A stretch of DNA of 64,000 bases from Legionella sp. (GCA_031291115.1 JARLJQ010000037.1:1-64000); one strand, 5' to 3'; counted from the stretch's first letter, positions 7,601-18,702 are shown. Notes: a model not told the origin generated them from the letters alone. Numbers and translations: made by a program.

Positions 7601-10042
7601 TTAATGTGCATGTAAATCATTATTTTTATTTTTTTTCGATCTTTTTCCTGTTAAAGCAACACTTTGTACAATTTGTGGGTGATCTACCCAAGGACTACGT
7701 TGCAAAGCCAGCTCCAGTACCTGTTCTACAGTCTTAACAGGGTGAATTGTAAGCTTTCGTAGTACATTATCAGGTATCTCTTCCAAGTCTTTTACGTTTT
7801 CTTCGGGAATAATTACATGTTTAATACCACCCCGGTGAGCCGCTAATAACTTTTCTTTTAAGCCACCAATTGGTAATACCTGTCCGCGTAACGTAATTTC
7901 ACCTGTCATCGCGACATCTGCCTTAACAGGAATTTGCGTTACAACCGAAACAAGAACCGTACACATCCCTATTCCCGCACTTGGACCGTCTTTTGGAGTA
8001 GCACCTTCAGGAACATGGACGTGAAAATCATTCTTTTCATAAAAATCATCCGGCAATCCTAATTTTTTAGCACGACTTCGTACTACAGTCATTGCCGCAT
8101 GTATGGACTCTTGCATTACCTCACCCAATTGCCCGGTATGCGTTACTTTACCTTTACCCGGCATCATGGACGCTTCAATAGTAAGTAATTCACCGCCCAC
8201 ACTAGTCCAAGCAAGCCCAGTTACTTGTCCAACCTGATCAAACTCTTCTGCCAAGCCGTATCTGAATTTCTTCACGCCTAAATATTTTTCAATATTATTT
8301 AGAGTGACTGTTAATTTTTTAGGTTTTTTGCTTGATAGAATTTCTTTTACAACCTTTCTGCAAACACTGGCAATATCACGCTCTAAGTTACGCACACCCG
8401 CTTCTCGCGTGTAGTGACGAATAATTTCTCTTATTGCACCTTCACTAATGTGTATTTCATCATCATTCAGACCATTTAAAGCAATTTGCTTTTTCACCAA
8501 GTATTCTTCAGCAATACTTACCTTTTCATCTTCGGTATATCCTGCCAGACGAATTACTTCCATACGATCTAATAAAGGTGCTGGTATTTCTAAAGAATTT
8601 GCTGTTGCAATAAACATTACATCGCTTAAATCATAATCCACTTCTAGATAATGATCGCTGAATGTATGGTTTTGCTCTGGATCCAATACCTCAAGTAAAG
8701 CGGAAGCTGGGTCACCGCGGAAATCCATAGCCATTTTATCTACTTCATCCAACATGATCAGTGGATTTTTTACTCCAGCTTTACATAACTTTTGAATAAT
8801 TTTTCCAGGCATAGAGCCAATATAGGTTCTTCGGTGTCCACGAATCTCCGCTTCATCACGCACGCCACCTAAAGCGATACGAATAAAAGTACGACCCGTC
8901 GCATTCGCGATTGATTGTCCTAAAGAAGTTTTACCCACTCCTGGCGGTCCAACTAGACATAAAATAGGACCTTTCAAACGTTTTACACGCTGTTGCACTG
9001 CCAGATATTCAATAATACGTTCTTTAACTCGTTCTAAACCATGATGTTCTTTATCCAGAAGTTTTTCTGCCTTCTTCAAATCAAATTGAATTTTACTTTT
9101 CTTTTTCCAGGGAACCAAAAGCATCCAATCGAGATAATTGCGAATTACAGTAGCTTCAGCGGACATAGGTGACATCATTTTCAATTTATGCAGCTCAGCC
9201 AGTGCCTTTTCTTTAGCTTCTTTTGGCATTCCTGCTTTATTAATTGATTTTTCCAGTTGCTCTATTTCATTACCTTCTTCGCCCAATTCACCTAATTCTT
9301 TTTGAATGGCTTTCATTTGCTCGTTAAGGTAATACTCGCGCTGGCTTTTTTCCATTTGGCGTTTTACGCGCCCTCTCACACGCTTTTCAACATGCAACAG
9401 ATCGATTTCCGTCTCAATTGCAGCCATTAAATGCTCAAGACGCGTGCCAACATCAAGGGTTTCTAATAACTCTTGCTTGTCATCAACTTTTAAAGTCAGA
9501 TGAGCTGCAATGGTGTCAGCCAAACGGCCTGGTTCTTCAATTCCTGCTAATGGAGATAAGACTTCAGGTGGAATTTTTTTATTCAGCTTGATGTATTGTT
9601 CAAACTGAGACATTAAAGAGCGCATTAAAATACCCACTTCAGGTTCTTTAACGGCAGAATTTACTTCGTCCATTAATTCCAGAGAAGCTTCTAAATAGCC
9701 TTTTTCTTGATGATATTCTTTAACGCGGGCGCGTTGTTCGCCTTCAACAAGCACTTTCACCGTGCCATCAGGTAATTTTAATAATTGCAGAACGCTAGAT
9801 AAAGTACCGACTTGGTAAATATCATTGGCCTCAGGATCATCATTAGACGATTTTTTTTGTGCTACCAAAAAAATCTGCTTTGAATCAACCATAGCCGCTT
9901 CGAGGGCTTTAATTGATTTGCCGCGACCAACAAATAGAGGAATTACCATATGAGGATAAACCACTACATCTCTTAATGGTAATACAGGAATCATAGACAA
10001 TTTTTCAGTCTCAATCAGCGACACTTTATTTTCAATAGACAT
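7601..10042 (-). CDS. lon: ATP-dependent protease Lon
   Basis: Lon is a cytoplasmic AAA+ serine protease that degrades misfolded and regulatory proteins. The 813-residue product has all three parts. The N-terminal LonB-like substrate domain occupies about residues 15-210. The ATPase has Walker A 'GPPGVGKTS' near 365, Walker B '[11 protein letters not shown]' and sensor-2. The C-terminal protease has catalytic Ser in '[10 protein letters not shown]' and Lys in '[14 protein letters not shown]'. A Lys-rich tail (KRSKKNKNN) follows. AAGGG precedes the ATG at 10042. The gene lies downstream of clpX with a 378-base gap, so it probably has its own promoter. Confidence 0.98.
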   Translation of the reverse strand: MSIENKVSLIETEKLSMIPVLPLRDVVVYPHMVIPLFVGRGKSIKALEAAMVDSKQIFLVAQKKSSNDDPEANDIYQVGTLSSVLQLLKLPDGTVKVLVEGEQRARVKEYHQEKGYLEASLELMDEVNSAVKEPEVGILMRSLMSQFEQYIKLNKKIPPEVLSPLAGIEEPGRLADTIAAHLTLKVDDKQELLETLDVGTRLEHLMAAIETEIDLLHVEKRVRGRVKRQMEKSQREYYLNEQMKAIQKELGELGEEGNEIEQLEKSINKAGMPKEAKEKALAELHKLKMMSPMSAEATVIRNYLDWMLLVPWKKKSKIQFDLKKAEKLLDKEHHGLERVKERIIEYLAVQQRVKRLKGPILCLVGPPGVGKTSLGQSIANATGRTFIRIALGGVRDEAEIRGHRRTYIGSMPGKIIQKLCKAGVKNPLIMLDEVDKMAMDFRGDPASALLEVLDPEQNHTFSDHYLEVDYDLSDVMFIATANSLEIPAPLLDRMEVIRLAGYTEDEKVSIAEEYLVKKQIALNGLNDDEIHISEGAIREIIRHYTREAGVRNLERDIASVCRKVVKEILSSKKPKKLTVTLNNIEKYLGVKKFRYGLAEEFDQVGQVTGLAWTSVGGELLTIEASMMPGKGKVTHTGQLGEVMQESIHAAMTVVRSRAKKLGLPDDFYEKNDFHVHVPEGATPKDGPSAGIGMCTVLVSVVTQIPVKADVAMTGEITLRGQVLPIGGLKEKLLAAHRGGIKHVIIPEENVKDLEEIPDNVLRKLTIHPVKTVEQVLELALQRSPWVDHPQIVQSVALTGKRSKKNKNNDLHAH

Positions 10043-10347
10043 AACAAACCCTTATCTATAGTTATAATTTTACAAAGATTTTACTGCCTTAAAATAAGTA
10101 TACCGGTATTAAAGTAATGAACAAGATATCCTGTTCATTCTATTTGAAAATACTGAGTTTTCGCTATTTAATTATTTGTCAGTACAACAAACTAATTACG
10201 AATAAATCATTATTATCAAATCAAAAATAAATATCAGTAAAAAAGGAAAATTAGTGCCCGGATTTACCATGTTAAGGCCAAGAACCTTGATCTGGTTACC
10301 TGTTGATTGAGTTAACTATGTTGAATAACAAAATAGAGTATCCGCCA

Positions 10348-10392
10348 TAAAAAAAACCCTGAACAAGTAACAAGACAAAGAACAGGGTTTTA
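10348..10392 (-). terminator. intrinsic terminator of the tig-clpP-clpX operon
   Basis: AAACCCTG / CAGGGTTT arms enclose a 21-base loop. On the minus strand the second arm runs into eight T residues. It sits about 30 bases after the clpX stop. The rest of the 10043-10420 gap holds no ORF and presumably carries the lon promoter, but I cannot point to a convincing heat-shock box. Confidence 0.75.
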
Positions 10393-10420
10393 ATATGGTG
10401 AATAGTTGCAAATTAATTAT

Positions 10421-11695
10421 CTATTCTTTACCACCTGCTGCATTCTTCATCTCATCGTGTTCGTAAATAAGAATAGGCTTAGATGAATTATTAACTGCAC
10501 TCTCATCAATAACCACCTTATTAACACCTTCAAGAGAAGGTAATTCATACATGGTGTCTAAAAGTAAATTTTCAAGTATCGCGCGCAAACCTCGTGCACC
10601 CATTTTTCTTGCCAAGGCTTTTTTAGCGATTGCAGCCAAAGATTCTTCTCTAAATTCCAGCTCAACACCTTCCATTTTGAAAAGCGATTGAAATTGCTTG
10701 GTTAAAGCATTTTTGGGATTATTAAGAATATCAATAAGCGCTGACTCATCCAATTCTTGTAATGTAGCCACCACAGGTAATCTACCTACAAACTCTGGAA
10801 TTAAACCATACTTAATTAAGTCATCAGACTCCATTTCACTTAAAAGTTTGGTTTTTTGACCGCTGTCATCTTTTTTATTCTTCAATTCAGCAGAAAAACC
10901 AATACCTGACTTATCACTTCGCGCTGTAATTACTTTATCCAAACCAGCAAAAGCACCACCGCAAATAAATAATATATTTGAAGTATCTACTTGCAAGAAT
11001 TCTTGCTGCGGATGTTTACGACCACCTTGTGGTGGAACTGAAGCAACAGTACCTTCGATTAATTTCAGTAAAGCTTGTTGTACGCCTTCACCAGAAACAT
11101 CGCGAGTAATAGAAGGATTATCTGATTTACGTGAAATCTTATCAATTTCATCAATGTAAACAATACCTTGCTGTGCTTTATCTACGTCGTAGTCACATTT
11201 TTGCAATAATTTTTGAATAATATTTTCAACGTCCTCACCAACATAACCCGCTTCGGTAAGTGTTGTTGCGTCAGCCATAGCAAATGGAACATTTAATATA
11301 CGTGCTAAAGTCTGCGCCAGAAGTGTTTTACCGCTTCCTGTTGGACCAATAAGTAAAATATTACTTTTACCAAGCTCTACACCGTCTTCGCTTTTGTGTT
11401 GTAACCGCTTGTAATGGTTATAAACAGCAACAGACAATACTTTTTTAGCGTGCGGTTGGCCGATGACGTATTCATCTAGGAATGCTGAAATTTCTTTAGG
11501 TGAGGGTAAACTGACCTCTTCCTTTTCATGAGTCTCTTGCGTTTCTTCACGAATGATATCATTGCATAACTCAACGCATTCGTCGCAGACGAATACTGAG
11601 GGGCCTGCAATTAATTTTTTTACTTCATGTTGGCTTTTGCCACAAAACGAACAATAAAGAACTTTATCTTCACTTCCAGTACCGGATTTACTCAT
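10421..11695 (-). CDS. clpX: ClpX, ATPase subunit of the ClpXP protease
   Basis: ClpX unfolds tagged proteins and feeds them to ClpP. The start at 11695 ([11 protein letters not shown]) gives 424 residues, the usual length. The alternative upstream ATG would add eight residues and overlap the ribosome site AAGGGG. The N-terminal zinc-binding domain has CSFC and CDEC. The AAA+ domain has Walker A 'GPTGSGKT', Walker B 'VYIDEIDK' and sensor-2 'GARGLRAI'. The IGF-type loop needed to dock on ClpP is seen as '[10 protein letters not shown]'. It is third in the operon tig-clpP-clpX, with the terminator just downstream. Confidence 0.98.
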   Translation of the reverse strand: MSKSGTGSEDKVLYCSFCGKSQHEVKKLIAGPSVFVCDECVELCNDIIREETQETHEKEEVSLPSPKEISAFLDEYVIGQPHAKKVLSVAVYNHYKRLQHKSEDGVELGKSNILLIGPTGSGKTLLAQTLARILNVPFAMADATTLTEAGYVGEDVENIIQKLLQKCDYDVDKAQQGIVYIDEIDKISRKSDNPSITRDVSGEGVQQALLKLIEGTVASVPPQGGRKHPQQEFLQVDTSNILFICGGAFAGLDKVITARSDKSGIGFSAELKNKKDDSGQKTKLLSEMESDDLIKYGLIPEFVGRLPVVATLQELDESALIDILNNPKNALTKQFQSLFKMEGVELEFREESLAAIAKKALARKMGARGLRAILENLLLDTMYELPSLEGVNKVVIDESAVNNSSKPILIYEHDEMKNAAGGKE

Positions 11696-11874
11696 ATCCA
11701 AACCCCTTCTTACAGCCATTACCTAGAAATAAGTAACACTTGTAAAATTTTAGTCAATCAGAAAAAGATATGCCACTATTAATTTAGATAATTAATTTAA
11801 ATGAAACCTCTTTAAGTCACTAGAACTCAAGCTGTAACTTGGTTTTCAGTGGCATAAAGAGGTAAGAAAACTAA

Positions 11875-12516
11875 TTATTCTGCGTTATTAGCTGCCAAGT
11901 CTCTATCATAAATTACTTTATCGATAAGACCGTAATCAGCAGCTTGTGTAGCACTCATAAAATTATCCCGTTCAGTATCACGCATGATTTGATCTGGTGT
12001 TTTTTTAGTGTGCTTCGCCATGATGCAGTTTAGACGTTCTCTAACGGCTAAAGTCTCACGAGCATGAATTTCGATATCAGTTGCCTGACCTCGGTACCCG
12101 CCTAAAGGCTGGTGAATCATAACGCGTGAATTTGGCAAACAAAATCTCTTCCCATCAGCACCAGCACAAAGCAACAGCGCAGCAGCACTTGCTGCTTGGC
12201 CGATGCATAAAGTACTAACGTCTGGCTTAATAAACTGCATGGTGTCGTAAATTGCTAAACCTGCAGTTACTACACCACCAGGAGAGTTAATGTAGAGAGA
12301 AATATCTTTTTCAGGATTTTCAGACTCAAGAAACAACAATTGAGCAACCACTAAATTTGCCATGTGATCTTCAACTTCACCCAATAGAAAGATAATGCGC
12401 TCTTTCAATAATCTTGAGTAAATATCATATGAACGTTCACCACGTGAAGTTTGTTCAATAACCATTGGCACCAATCCACTGGCATTGCGAATTATGTTTT
12501 CTGAATAGCCTGACAT
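11875..12516 (-). CDS. clpP: ClpP, proteolytic subunit of the Clp protease
   Basis: ClpP forms a 14-mer serine-protease chamber served by ClpX and ClpA. The product has 213 residues with the catalytic Ser in '[11 protein letters not shown]', the His in '[10 protein letters not shown]' and the Asp in 'DTERDNFMS'. It starts [11 protein letters not shown], with AGGAGAG before the ATG. It lies four bases after tig and 179 bases before clpX, as in most gamma-proteobacteria. Confidence 0.98.
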   Translation of the reverse strand: MSGYSENIIRNASGLVPMVIEQTSRGERSYDIYSRLLKERIIFLLGEVEDHMANLVVAQLLFLESENPEKDISLYINSPGGVVTAGLAIYDTMQFIKPDVSTLCIGQAASAAALLLCAGADGKRFCLPNSRVMIHQPLGGYRGQATDIEIHARETLAVRERLNCIMAKHTKKTPDQIMRDTERDNFMSATQAADYGLIDKVIYDRDLAANNAE

Positions 12517-12520
12517 ATAA

Positions 12521-13852
12521 TTACTCTCCTTTTGTTTCAGTCGCCTTTTTAGGATTCATTACTGAATCGTAGTCTTTTGCTTTGTACTTAAGCTTAGCAT
12601 CTGCAGCGATTTTGTCTGCAACAACTTCTTCCATAACTAAGGCTTCGATTTCAGCCAGGTGTTCTTGACTGCTTTGGTACCAAGCACGTAGTTCATCAGG
12701 ATCTTCGTAAGCACCAGCAAATTTCTCAATCATAGCATTTACTTTGTCTTTGTCAGCAACGATTTGATGCTTTTTGACGTATTCAGAGAATAGTAAGCCA
12801 AGATGAACGCGACGTTTTGCTTGTTCTTCGAATAATTCTCTTGGGAAATCAGGAACCGTTTCATTTTCATGATGCTCATGACCAAACAAACGGTGGTACA
12901 TGTCATGTTTTAAATGTTCGATTTCTTTATCAATTAATGCTAATGGTAAATCAACTTTGTTTACTTCCATTAAAGCATCAAATAATTTTTCTCTATTCAT
13001 CATGCTAACACGACGTTCTAATTCACGCGTCATATTTTCTTTAATATCTTTCTTCAGTGCGTCTACGCCACCGTCTTTGATATTAAATTTTACAGCGAAT
13101 GCATCATCAAGTGCAGGTAATTTACCTTCTAGCACGTTATGAATTGTAATCTTGAATACAGCTTCTTTACCTGCTAAGTCTTTATGACCGTAATCCTCAG
13201 GGAATTTAACTGTGATATCAAAAGGCTTATCTTTAGATTGACCAATCATTCCGTCTTCAAATCCAGGAATCATTGAGCCAGAGCCGATAACTAACTCATG
13301 ACCTTCTGCACTGCCGCCTTCAAATAAGGTGCCATCCAGGAAGCCTTGGAAGTCGATAACTACTTTATCGTCTTTCTTAACGGCGCGAGAAATATCGTGC
13401 CATTCTTTATTTTGTTCCAGTAATTTGTCCAACATCTCTTGAACGTCTTTATCAGTTACTTCTGATTTACACAGTTCAACAGGAGCTTGGTTTAATTCAG
13501 CAACGTCAAATTCAGGCATTATTTCAAATGTTGCAGTAAATATGAAATCTTGACCTTTTTTGATTTGTTCAGGCTCAACGAAAGGATAGCCAGCAGGAAC
13601 CAGTTCGTTTGTTTGTAGGGCTTCAAATAGGGTTGATTGAACCATCTCGCGAGCAACTTCTTCACGAACACCGTCTGAATAACGGCTGGTAACCACTTGC
13701 ATAGGAACTTTGCCAGGACGATAACCGTCGACTTTAACTTTTTTGGCTAGATTTTTGAGACGCAAGCTCACTTCTTCCTCAACTTTTTCTGTAGGCACAG
13801 AAATTGTTACCTTACGCTCCAAACCTTTTAGGGTCTCAACAGAAACTTGCAT
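12521..13852 (-). CDS. tig: trigger factor, ribosome-bound chaperone
   Basis: Trigger factor binds ribosomal protein L23 at the exit tunnel and shields new chains. The 443-residue protein has the ribosome-binding loop in the '[11 protein letters not shown]' region (the family GFRxGKxP motif with Gly-Tyr-Arg), a central FKBP-type domain starting at '[14 protein letters not shown]' near residue 160, and a helical C-terminal chaperone domain. GAGGTG precedes the ATG at 13852. It heads the tig-clpP-clpX operon and lies just downstream of four tRNA genes on the same strand. Confidence 0.98.
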   Translation of the reverse strand: MQVSVETLKGLERKVTISVPTEKVEEEVSLRLKNLAKKVKVDGYRPGKVPMQVVTSRYSDGVREEVAREMVQSTLFEALQTNELVPAGYPFVEPEQIKKGQDFIFTATFEIMPEFDVAELNQAPVELCKSEVTDKDVQEMLDKLLEQNKEWHDISRAVKKDDKVVIDFQGFLDGTLFEGGSAEGHELVIGSGSMIPGFEDGMIGQSKDKPFDITVKFPEDYGHKDLAGKEAVFKITIHNVLEGKLPALDDAFAVKFNIKDGGVDALKKDIKENMTRELERRVSMMNREKLFDALMEVNKVDLPLALIDKEIEHLKHDMYHRLFGHEHHENETVPDFPRELFEEQAKRRVHLGLLFSEYVKKHQIVADKDKVNAMIEKFAGAYEDPDELRAWYQSSQEHLAEIEALVMEEVVADKIAADAKLKYKAKDYDSVMNPKKATETKGE

Positions 13853-13883
13853 TAATTCACCTCTTGGAATTTTTATAATGAAA

Positions 13884-13968
13884 TGGTGCGAAAGGAGAGA
13901 CTCGAACTCTCACGGGTTGCCCCGCTGGAACCTAAATCCAGTGCGTCTACCAATTCCGCCACTTTCGC
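13884..13968 (-). tRNA. tRNA-Leu (TAG)
   Basis: An 85-base class II tRNA with long variable arm, encoded CCA, GCGAAAG/CTTTCGC acceptor and anticodon TAG between CTGGA and TCCAG. It is the last of four tRNAs read toward tig. Confidence 0.95.
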
Positions 13969-14055
13969 AATCAGGTTGGATTATCATGCAGTAATTCGGT
14001 CTTGTAAAGACTCAGATGAATCTTTAGCGATAAACCTTACTGCTTTTGTTACACA

Positions 14056-14132
14056 TGGGGTGAACGATGGGATTCGAACCCACGACAACCGGGATCACAA
14101 CCCGGGGCTCTACCAACTGAGCTACGCTCACC
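14056..14132 (-). tRNA. tRNA-His (GTG)
   Basis: A 77-base tRNA with encoded CCA. The anticodon GTG sits in GGTTGTGATCC, and the extra G at position -1 typical of tRNA-His is present opposite the C discriminator. Confidence 0.95.
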
Positions 14133-14172
14133 ATAATATCTATATTGAATATCTTAACGACAAATCTTGGGC

Positions 14173-14249
14173 TGGTGCGCCCGGCAGGATTCGAACCTGC
14201 TACCCTCGGCTTAGAAGGCCGATGCTCTATCCAGATGAGCTACGGGCGC
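14173..14249 (-). tRNA. tRNA-Arg (TCT)
   Basis: A 77-base tRNA with encoded CCA, GCGCCCG/CGGGCGC acceptor stem, and anticodon TCT in CCTTCTAAG. Confidence 0.95.
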
Positions 14250-14260
14250 TTATTTATATA

Positions 14261-14337
14261 TGGTCGGGGTGGAGAGATTCGAACTCCCGACATCCTGCTC
14301 CCAAAGCAGGCGCGCTACCAGGCTGCGCTACACCCCG
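14261..14337 (-). tRNA. tRNA-Pro (TGG)
   Basis: A 77-base tRNA with encoded CCA, CGGGGTG/CACCCCG acceptor stem, and anticodon TGG in CTTTGGGAG. It is first in the transcript; the promoter would lie between 14338 and about 14450, in AT-rich DNA. Confidence 0.95.
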
Positions 14338-14710
14338 AAAACCGTCCCCGAGGACAGTGCGCACATGATACTAACAGACATGATTAACGTCAATATTTAA
14401 ATCACTTTTTTTTAATATATTTACATGTTTCTTTATTTTGTATAAATTTTGCATAACGCATTGGTTTGAAAGTGAAATTAATGGGTTATTATCTGCCAAA
14501 AACATAAATTAAATAGTAGATTAGTGCTAAACGAAATACAACCAAACACCTGAGAGGTCGCCACGCTCCATTGTTGGGCATCGCACGCGATGCACCAACA
14601 TTCAAATATGGTGCAGATAAATCCCAATTATAATTTTAATCATACTTAATAATGATACCCCTCGTATCTTAAGAATTTTTCAGCTAGCATTAATCATTAT
14701 TAATTTCATT
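14338..14710. other. intergenic region between the tRNA cluster and the recombinase gene
   Basis: This 373-base stretch has no gene. The first 120 bases are AT-rich and should hold the promoter of the minus-strand tRNA cluster. A near-perfect palindrome at 14572-14600 (TGTTGG-GCATCGC arms with a one-base bulge) could be a protein-binding site or a transcript hairpin. I see no direct repeat of a tRNA 3' end that would mark an attachment site. Confidence 0.5.
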
Positions 14711-15937
14711 GTGAGTTTTATGAAATTTAAATTACTGCCAATTTTCGATAACCTTAACTATCTCCATAAAAACCACGAGCATGCTGTTTTACCTGAAGCT
14801 CGATTTCAAAATGACTTTAATTATTCATTAAATTTTCTAAAGAGCTATACAGGAAGTCAGGGTACTTTTAATAGTTACCGCCGCGAAACAGAACGTCTAT
14901 TGCAATGGACCTGGTTAATTAAAAATACGACTGTAGATGAGTTAAAGCGTGATGATGTAGAACAATACATTCGCTTTTGCCAAAATCCTCCTAAAGCATG
15001 GATAAGCTTAAAAAAGGTTCCTCGATTTATAGAGAAAGATGCAAGACGTGTTCCCAATGAAGAATGGCGCCCTTTTGTAGTAACGATTAGTAAATCGGCT
15101 ATCAAAAATGGCTATAAACCCGATTTAGATCAATTCAGCTTATCTCAAGGTGCTACCCAAGAAGTATTTGCTATCTTAAGTACCTTATTTAATTTTTTAA
15201 TTGCAGAAGAATACGTAGTTTCTAATCCAGTAGCCTTGATACGCCAGAAAAGTAAATTCATCCGCAAGCGCCAACAAAATACGCCCATACGACGTTTAAG
15301 TCTTATTCAATGGCGTGCTGTCCTGGATGCTGCGGAGTCGCTTGCAGAGCAATCACCTGAAAAACACGAGCGTACTCTTTTTATGCTCAGTATGCTTTTT
15401 GGCATGTATTTACGTATCTCGGAGCTTGCAGCGAGTGACCGCTGGATACCGAGCATGAATGATTTTGCTAAAGATAATAATGGCCATTGGTGGTTCACTA
15501 CTGTGGGTAAAGGAAATAAAGAGCGACAAATAGCGGTAAGTGAGGCGATGCTGGATAGTTTAATGCGCTGGCGAAGTTTTATGGGATTAACTCCCCTTCC
15601 CTCCGCTGCTGATAATTCACCGCTTCTTCCTAAAATACGCGGTAATGGTCCAATGAGTGATACAGCACCCATTCGTCGAATTATTCAACGTTGTTTTGAT
15701 TTGGCAAGTGATAGCCTCCGAATTAAAGGCCAAACTGAAGAGGCAGATAATTTATCCGCGGCAACTGTCCACTGGTTAAGGCATACCGGTATTTCGGAGG
15801 ATGTGAAAATTCGTCCTCGAGAACACGTACGAGATGATGCAGGTCATAGTTCCAGTGCTACAACAGATCGTTATATAGATATAGAGAAACAGGCACGCTA
15901 TCAATCAGCCAGGAAAAAAACTATAGAGCCAAGTTGA
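14711..15937 (+). CDS. tyrosine recombinase (phage-integrase family)
   Basis: This is a site-specific recombinase of the integrase/XerC-D fold, about 405 residues. The N-terminal core-binding region (about residues 45-180) is followed by a catalytic domain with all expected residues: first Arg in 'MYLRISELAASD', Lys in 'TVGKGNKERQI', the 'HWLRHTG' box, His in 'DDAGHSSSATTDRY', and nucleophile Tyr in 'DRYID'. The frame can start at GTG 14711 or ATG 14720; the ATG gives MKFKLLPIFD and seems more natural. No phage or conjugation gene is adjacent, so it looks like an orphan, placed next to a tRNA cluster where integrases often sit. It may be a chromosomally fixed recombinase rather than an active island integrase. 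Confidence 0.88.
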   Translation: MSFMKFKLLPIFDNLNYLHKNHEHAVLPEARFQNDFNYSLNFLKSYTGSQGTFNSYRRETERLLQWTWLIKNTTVDELKRDDVEQYIRFCQNPPKAWISLKKVPRFIEKDARRVPNEEWRPFVVTISKSAIKNGYKPDLDQFSLSQGATQEVFAILSTLFNFLIAEEYVVSNPVALIRQKSKFIRKRQQNTPIRRLSLIQWRAVLDAAESLAEQSPEKHERTLFMLSMLFGMYLRISELAASDRWIPSMNDFAKDNNGHWWFTTVGKGNKERQIAVSEAMLDSLMRWRSFMGLTPLPSAADNSPLLPKIRGNGPMSDTAPIRRIIQRCFDLASDSLRIKGQTEEADNLSAATVHWLRHTGISEDVKIRPREHVRDDAGHSSSATTDRYIDIEKQARYQSARKKTIEPS

Positions 15938-15983
15938 CCTATGATAGAATTTGGCTCTTTGTATTTGTGGCTAAAAAATAAAA

Positions 15984-17831
15984 ATGCTGACTCTTCGTCA
16001 AATCACCTTAAGTCGTGGTAATAAAGTATTGCTGGATAATGCTAATATCACGCTTTATGAAAAACAAAAAATAGGTCTTATTGGCCATAATGGCTGTGGC
16101 AAATCCACTTTATTTGATTTTTTATTAGGAAAGCTTGTTGCCGATACAGGCGAATACCTGATTAATCCGCAATTAAGCATCAGTCATTTATCCCAACAAT
16201 TACCCGATAGTGATGAACAAGCTCTAGACTTTGTATTACGTGGAGATGAAGAATACATTAAATTGCTCCAACGCCTGGAACAAGCCGAGCAAACTGATGA
16301 TCATACCGCCGTGGTCGCATGTCATGAAGAGTTAAGCCATACAGGGGGTTACAGCAAACCTGCACAAGCCGCAACAATTATGTCAGGACTTGGCTTTAGT
16401 GGCGATCAACAAACTGCCTCGGTTAATAGCTTTTCTGGCGGTTGGCGAATGCGTCTAAGCCTTGCACGTTGCTTGATGAAACCTGCTGATTTGCTTTTAT
16501 TAGATGAACCAACAAACCATTTGGATATGGAGGCTATTTTTTGGCTGGAACGTTTTTTAAAACAAAGCCCCTCTACCATTATCTTAATTTCACATGATAG
16601 AGAGTTTCTTGATGCCTTTGTTACTCATATTGTACATGTTGAAAATAAAAGCTTAACTATTTATGGCGGGAATTACAGCTGCTTTGAAAAAACGCACGCA
16701 CAGCAATTGGCGTTACAACAATCCATGCATGAGAAGCAACAGACGAAAATTAATCATATGATGGCCTTTGTAACTCGTTTTAAAGCGAAGGCTACGAAAG
16801 CCAAACAAGCTCAAGGTCGATTAAAAGCCATTGAAAAAATGGAAATTATTGCAGCAGCCCAGGCAGACTCTCCTTTTTCTTTCGAATTTTTCCCTTGTCC
16901 CCGCGCAGGCAATCCTCTGATTCAATGTAATTTGGTAGATGCAGGATATCCCGGACGAGATCAAGCCACATTGAAAAAGATTAACCTGTCTCTAAGTCCT
17001 GGTGATCGTATTGCTTTGCTTGGACCTAATGGTGAGGGTAAATCTACTTTAATTAAAACATTAACAGGCGCACTGCCTGTTTTAAATGGCATTATTCATC
17101 GCTCTGCTCATTTAAAAATTGGTTATTACGCGCAGCATCAGTTAGAGCAGTTGGATTGTAAGTTAAGTCCTATAGAAACCATACAGATCTTATCTCCTGA
17201 GGTACGTGAACAATCCATTCGTGATTTTTTAGGTGGATTTAACTTTGCTGGAGATATGGCAGTACAACCTATTCATCATTTTTCCGGTGGCGAAAAGGCT
17301 CGTTTGGCCTTGGCTAAGCTGGTATGGCTTAAGCCTAATTTATTACTGCTTGATGAGCCGACAAACCATCTGGATCTTGGCATGCGCTCGGCCATTGAAT
17401 TAGCCTTACAAAATTATGAAGGTGCTTTAATTTTGATTTCGCATGACAGGCATATGCTTAAAACTACCGTTGATGATTTTTATCTGGTGTATCAGAAAAA
17501 AGTGCAAGCCTTTGATGGCGATCTGGATGATTACTATTCCTGGTTGCAAACTAAAGATGCGGTGAAAGAAAGTGTCAGTTCTGCGCCTGCAAATGATTAT
17601 AAAGAGAAAAAAGTATTACAAAATCGTTTGAAGAAGTTGGAGCAGATGATGGAGCAGTACCAAAAAGAGATGAAGTACTTGGATGAGCAGCTTGCTGATG
17701 CCAGTCTTTATGAAGACAAAAGCCAGCAAAATAAATTAAACCAGCTGATAGAAAAACGCGATGTGACACATACTTCTTTATATCAGGCTGAAGAAGAATG
17801 GTTGGAGATAGGGAGTAGTTTGGAGGATTAG
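15984..17831 (+). CDS. ABC-F family ATPase (YheS-like)
   Basis: ABC-F proteins are soluble twin-ATPase factors that act on ribosomes and have no membrane domain. The 615-residue product has two cassettes: Walker A 'GHNGCGKST' near residue 37 with signature 'SFSGGWRMRLS', and Walker A 'GPNGEGKST' near 348 with signature 'HFSGGEKARLALAK'. Both are followed by 'LLLDEPTNHLD'. An arm and linker rich in Lys and Gln lies between them ('KATKAKQAQGRLKAIEKME'). The last 80 residues form a coiled coil. The length and linker fit the YheS branch. The gene starts 46 bases after the recombinase gene and converges on rnc. Confidence 0.93.
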   Translation: MLTLRQITLSRGNKVLLDNANITLYEKQKIGLIGHNGCGKSTLFDFLLGKLVADTGEYLINPQLSISHLSQQLPDSDEQALDFVLRGDEEYIKLLQRLEQAEQTDDHTAVVACHEELSHTGGYSKPAQAATIMSGLGFSGDQQTASVNSFSGGWRMRLSLARCLMKPADLLLLDEPTNHLDMEAIFWLERFLKQSPSTIILISHDREFLDAFVTHIVHVENKSLTIYGGNYSCFEKTHAQQLALQQSMHEKQQTKINHMMAFVTRFKAKATKAKQAQGRLKAIEKMEIIAAAQADSPFSFEFFPCPRAGNPLIQCNLVDAGYPGRDQATLKKINLSLSPGDRIALLGPNGEGKSTLIKTLTGALPVLNGIIHRSAHLKIGYYAQHQLEQLDCKLSPIETIQILSPEVREQSIRDFLGGFNFAGDMAVQPIHHFSGGEKARLALAKLVWLKPNLLLLDEPTNHLDLGMRSAIELALQNYEGALILISHDRHMLKTTVDDFYLVYQKKVQAFDGDLDDYYSWLQTKDAVKESVSSAPANDYKEKKVLQNRLKKLEQMMEQYQKEMKYLDEQLADASLYEDKSQQNKLNQLIEKRDVTHTSLYQAEEEWLEIGSSLED

Positions 17832-17868
17832 ACTAAGCGCCAACTCTGGATAAGAACGCGATTAAATA

Positions 17869-17970
17869 GTTGTAGGTTGGGCTGTAAAGCCCAACAAGTG
17901 ACACGCCGCTAGTGTAGCCAATAAGAAGTCGCTGCGCTCTCCTGTTGGGCTTTACAGCCCAACCTACAAC
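17869..17970. repeat. 102-bp inverted repeat with 28-bp arms
   Basis: The arms begin GTTGTAGGTTGGGCTGTAAA and close with its exact reverse complement, leaving a loop of about 45 bases. It lies between the convergent ABC-F and rnc genes, so the transcripts could both end in it. A degenerate half (GTTGTAGGTTGAGCTCG) occurs near 60980. Confidence 0.8.
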
Positions 17971-18018
17971 GATTTTGACTGCTCTTATACAGAACTCGCA
18001 TTAATTCCGCAACGAAAC

Positions 18019-18702
18019 TCAGAATGACGATGTTCGTAATTGCGCAAGCATTGTCTTTGCAGCCAATTGCTCTGCCTTTCTTCTATTTGAACCTTCACCA
18101 AAAGAGGTTTGTTTCTTAGATGCCACGGTACAGGTGATGAAAAATAGTTGATCGTGCTCATCGCCTTCGACTTTAGTAAGCGTGTATTCTGGCAAGGGAA
18201 TTTTCTCGGCTTGCAAATATTCTTGCAATTGAGTTTTAGCATCTTTTAAACAGTCGTTTAAATTAGGATCATCAAGGCGCGAACGGTACAGCTTTAAAAT
18301 CACGTTTTTTGCGGCATCCACTCCACCATCAAAAAATACAGCGGCGAAGACTGCTTCCAAGGCATCAGCAAGAATTGAAGCGCGTCGAAACCCACCACTT
18401 TTTAATTCGCCTTGTCCTAAAAACAAAAAATCACCAAGCTGCAGTTCTTTAGCAATCTCAGACAACATATCACCACGAACTAAGAAGGAACGTAATCGAC
18501 TTAATTGCCCTTCACTTTCCAAAGGGAATTGGTGAAACAATTCATTAGCAATTACAAAACTTAAAATAGAATCCCCAAGAAATTCAAAACGCTCGTAGTT
18601 TGTACTACCCACACTGCAATGCGTTAAAGCTTGCTTTAAATAAGCGGGCTTTTTGAATTGATAATTCAAACGTCTGGATAATCTTTCTAAGTCAATTTTC
18701 AC
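18019..18702 (-). CDS. rnc: ribonuclease III
   Basis: RNase III cuts double-stranded RNA in rRNA and mRNA processing. The 227-residue product has the signature 'ERFEFLGDSILSF' with the catalytic acidic residues, a second acidic cluster at 'ADALEAVFAAVFFDGG', and a C-terminal double-stranded RNA-binding domain from about residue 155 ('DAKTQLQEYLQ' to 'AEQLAAKTMLAQL'). It starts with GTG at 18702, overlapping the end of the DUF4845 gene by 11 bases, which suggests translational coupling. The expected partner era is not downstream here. Confidence 0.97.
   Translation of the reverse strand: MKIDLERLSRRLNYQFKKPAYLKQALTHCSVGSTNYERFEFLGDSILSFVIANELFHQFPLESEGQLSRLRSFLVRGDMLSEIAKELQLGDFLFLGQGELKSGGFRRASILADALEAVFAAVFFDGGVDAAKNVILKLYRSRLDDPNLNDCLKDAKTQLQEYLQAEKIPLPEYTLTKVEGDEHDQLFFITCTVASKKQTSFGEGSNRRKAEQLAAKTMLAQLRTSSF

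Noticed and set aside
13883-14387. Plus-strand ORFs with phrases such as 'NDGIRTHDNRDHNPGLYQLSYAHH'
   Set aside because: These are translations of the antisense of the tRNA cluster, a well-known annotation artefact, and not proteins.
14711-15937. Prophage or genomic island started by the integrase
   Set aside because: The flanking genes are housekeeping genes on both sides and no att repeat or phage gene is visible.
17869-17970. Small RNA gene from the long inverted repeat
   Set aside because: A promoter and terminator are not visible; the simple explanation is a dispersed palindromic repeat between convergent genes.
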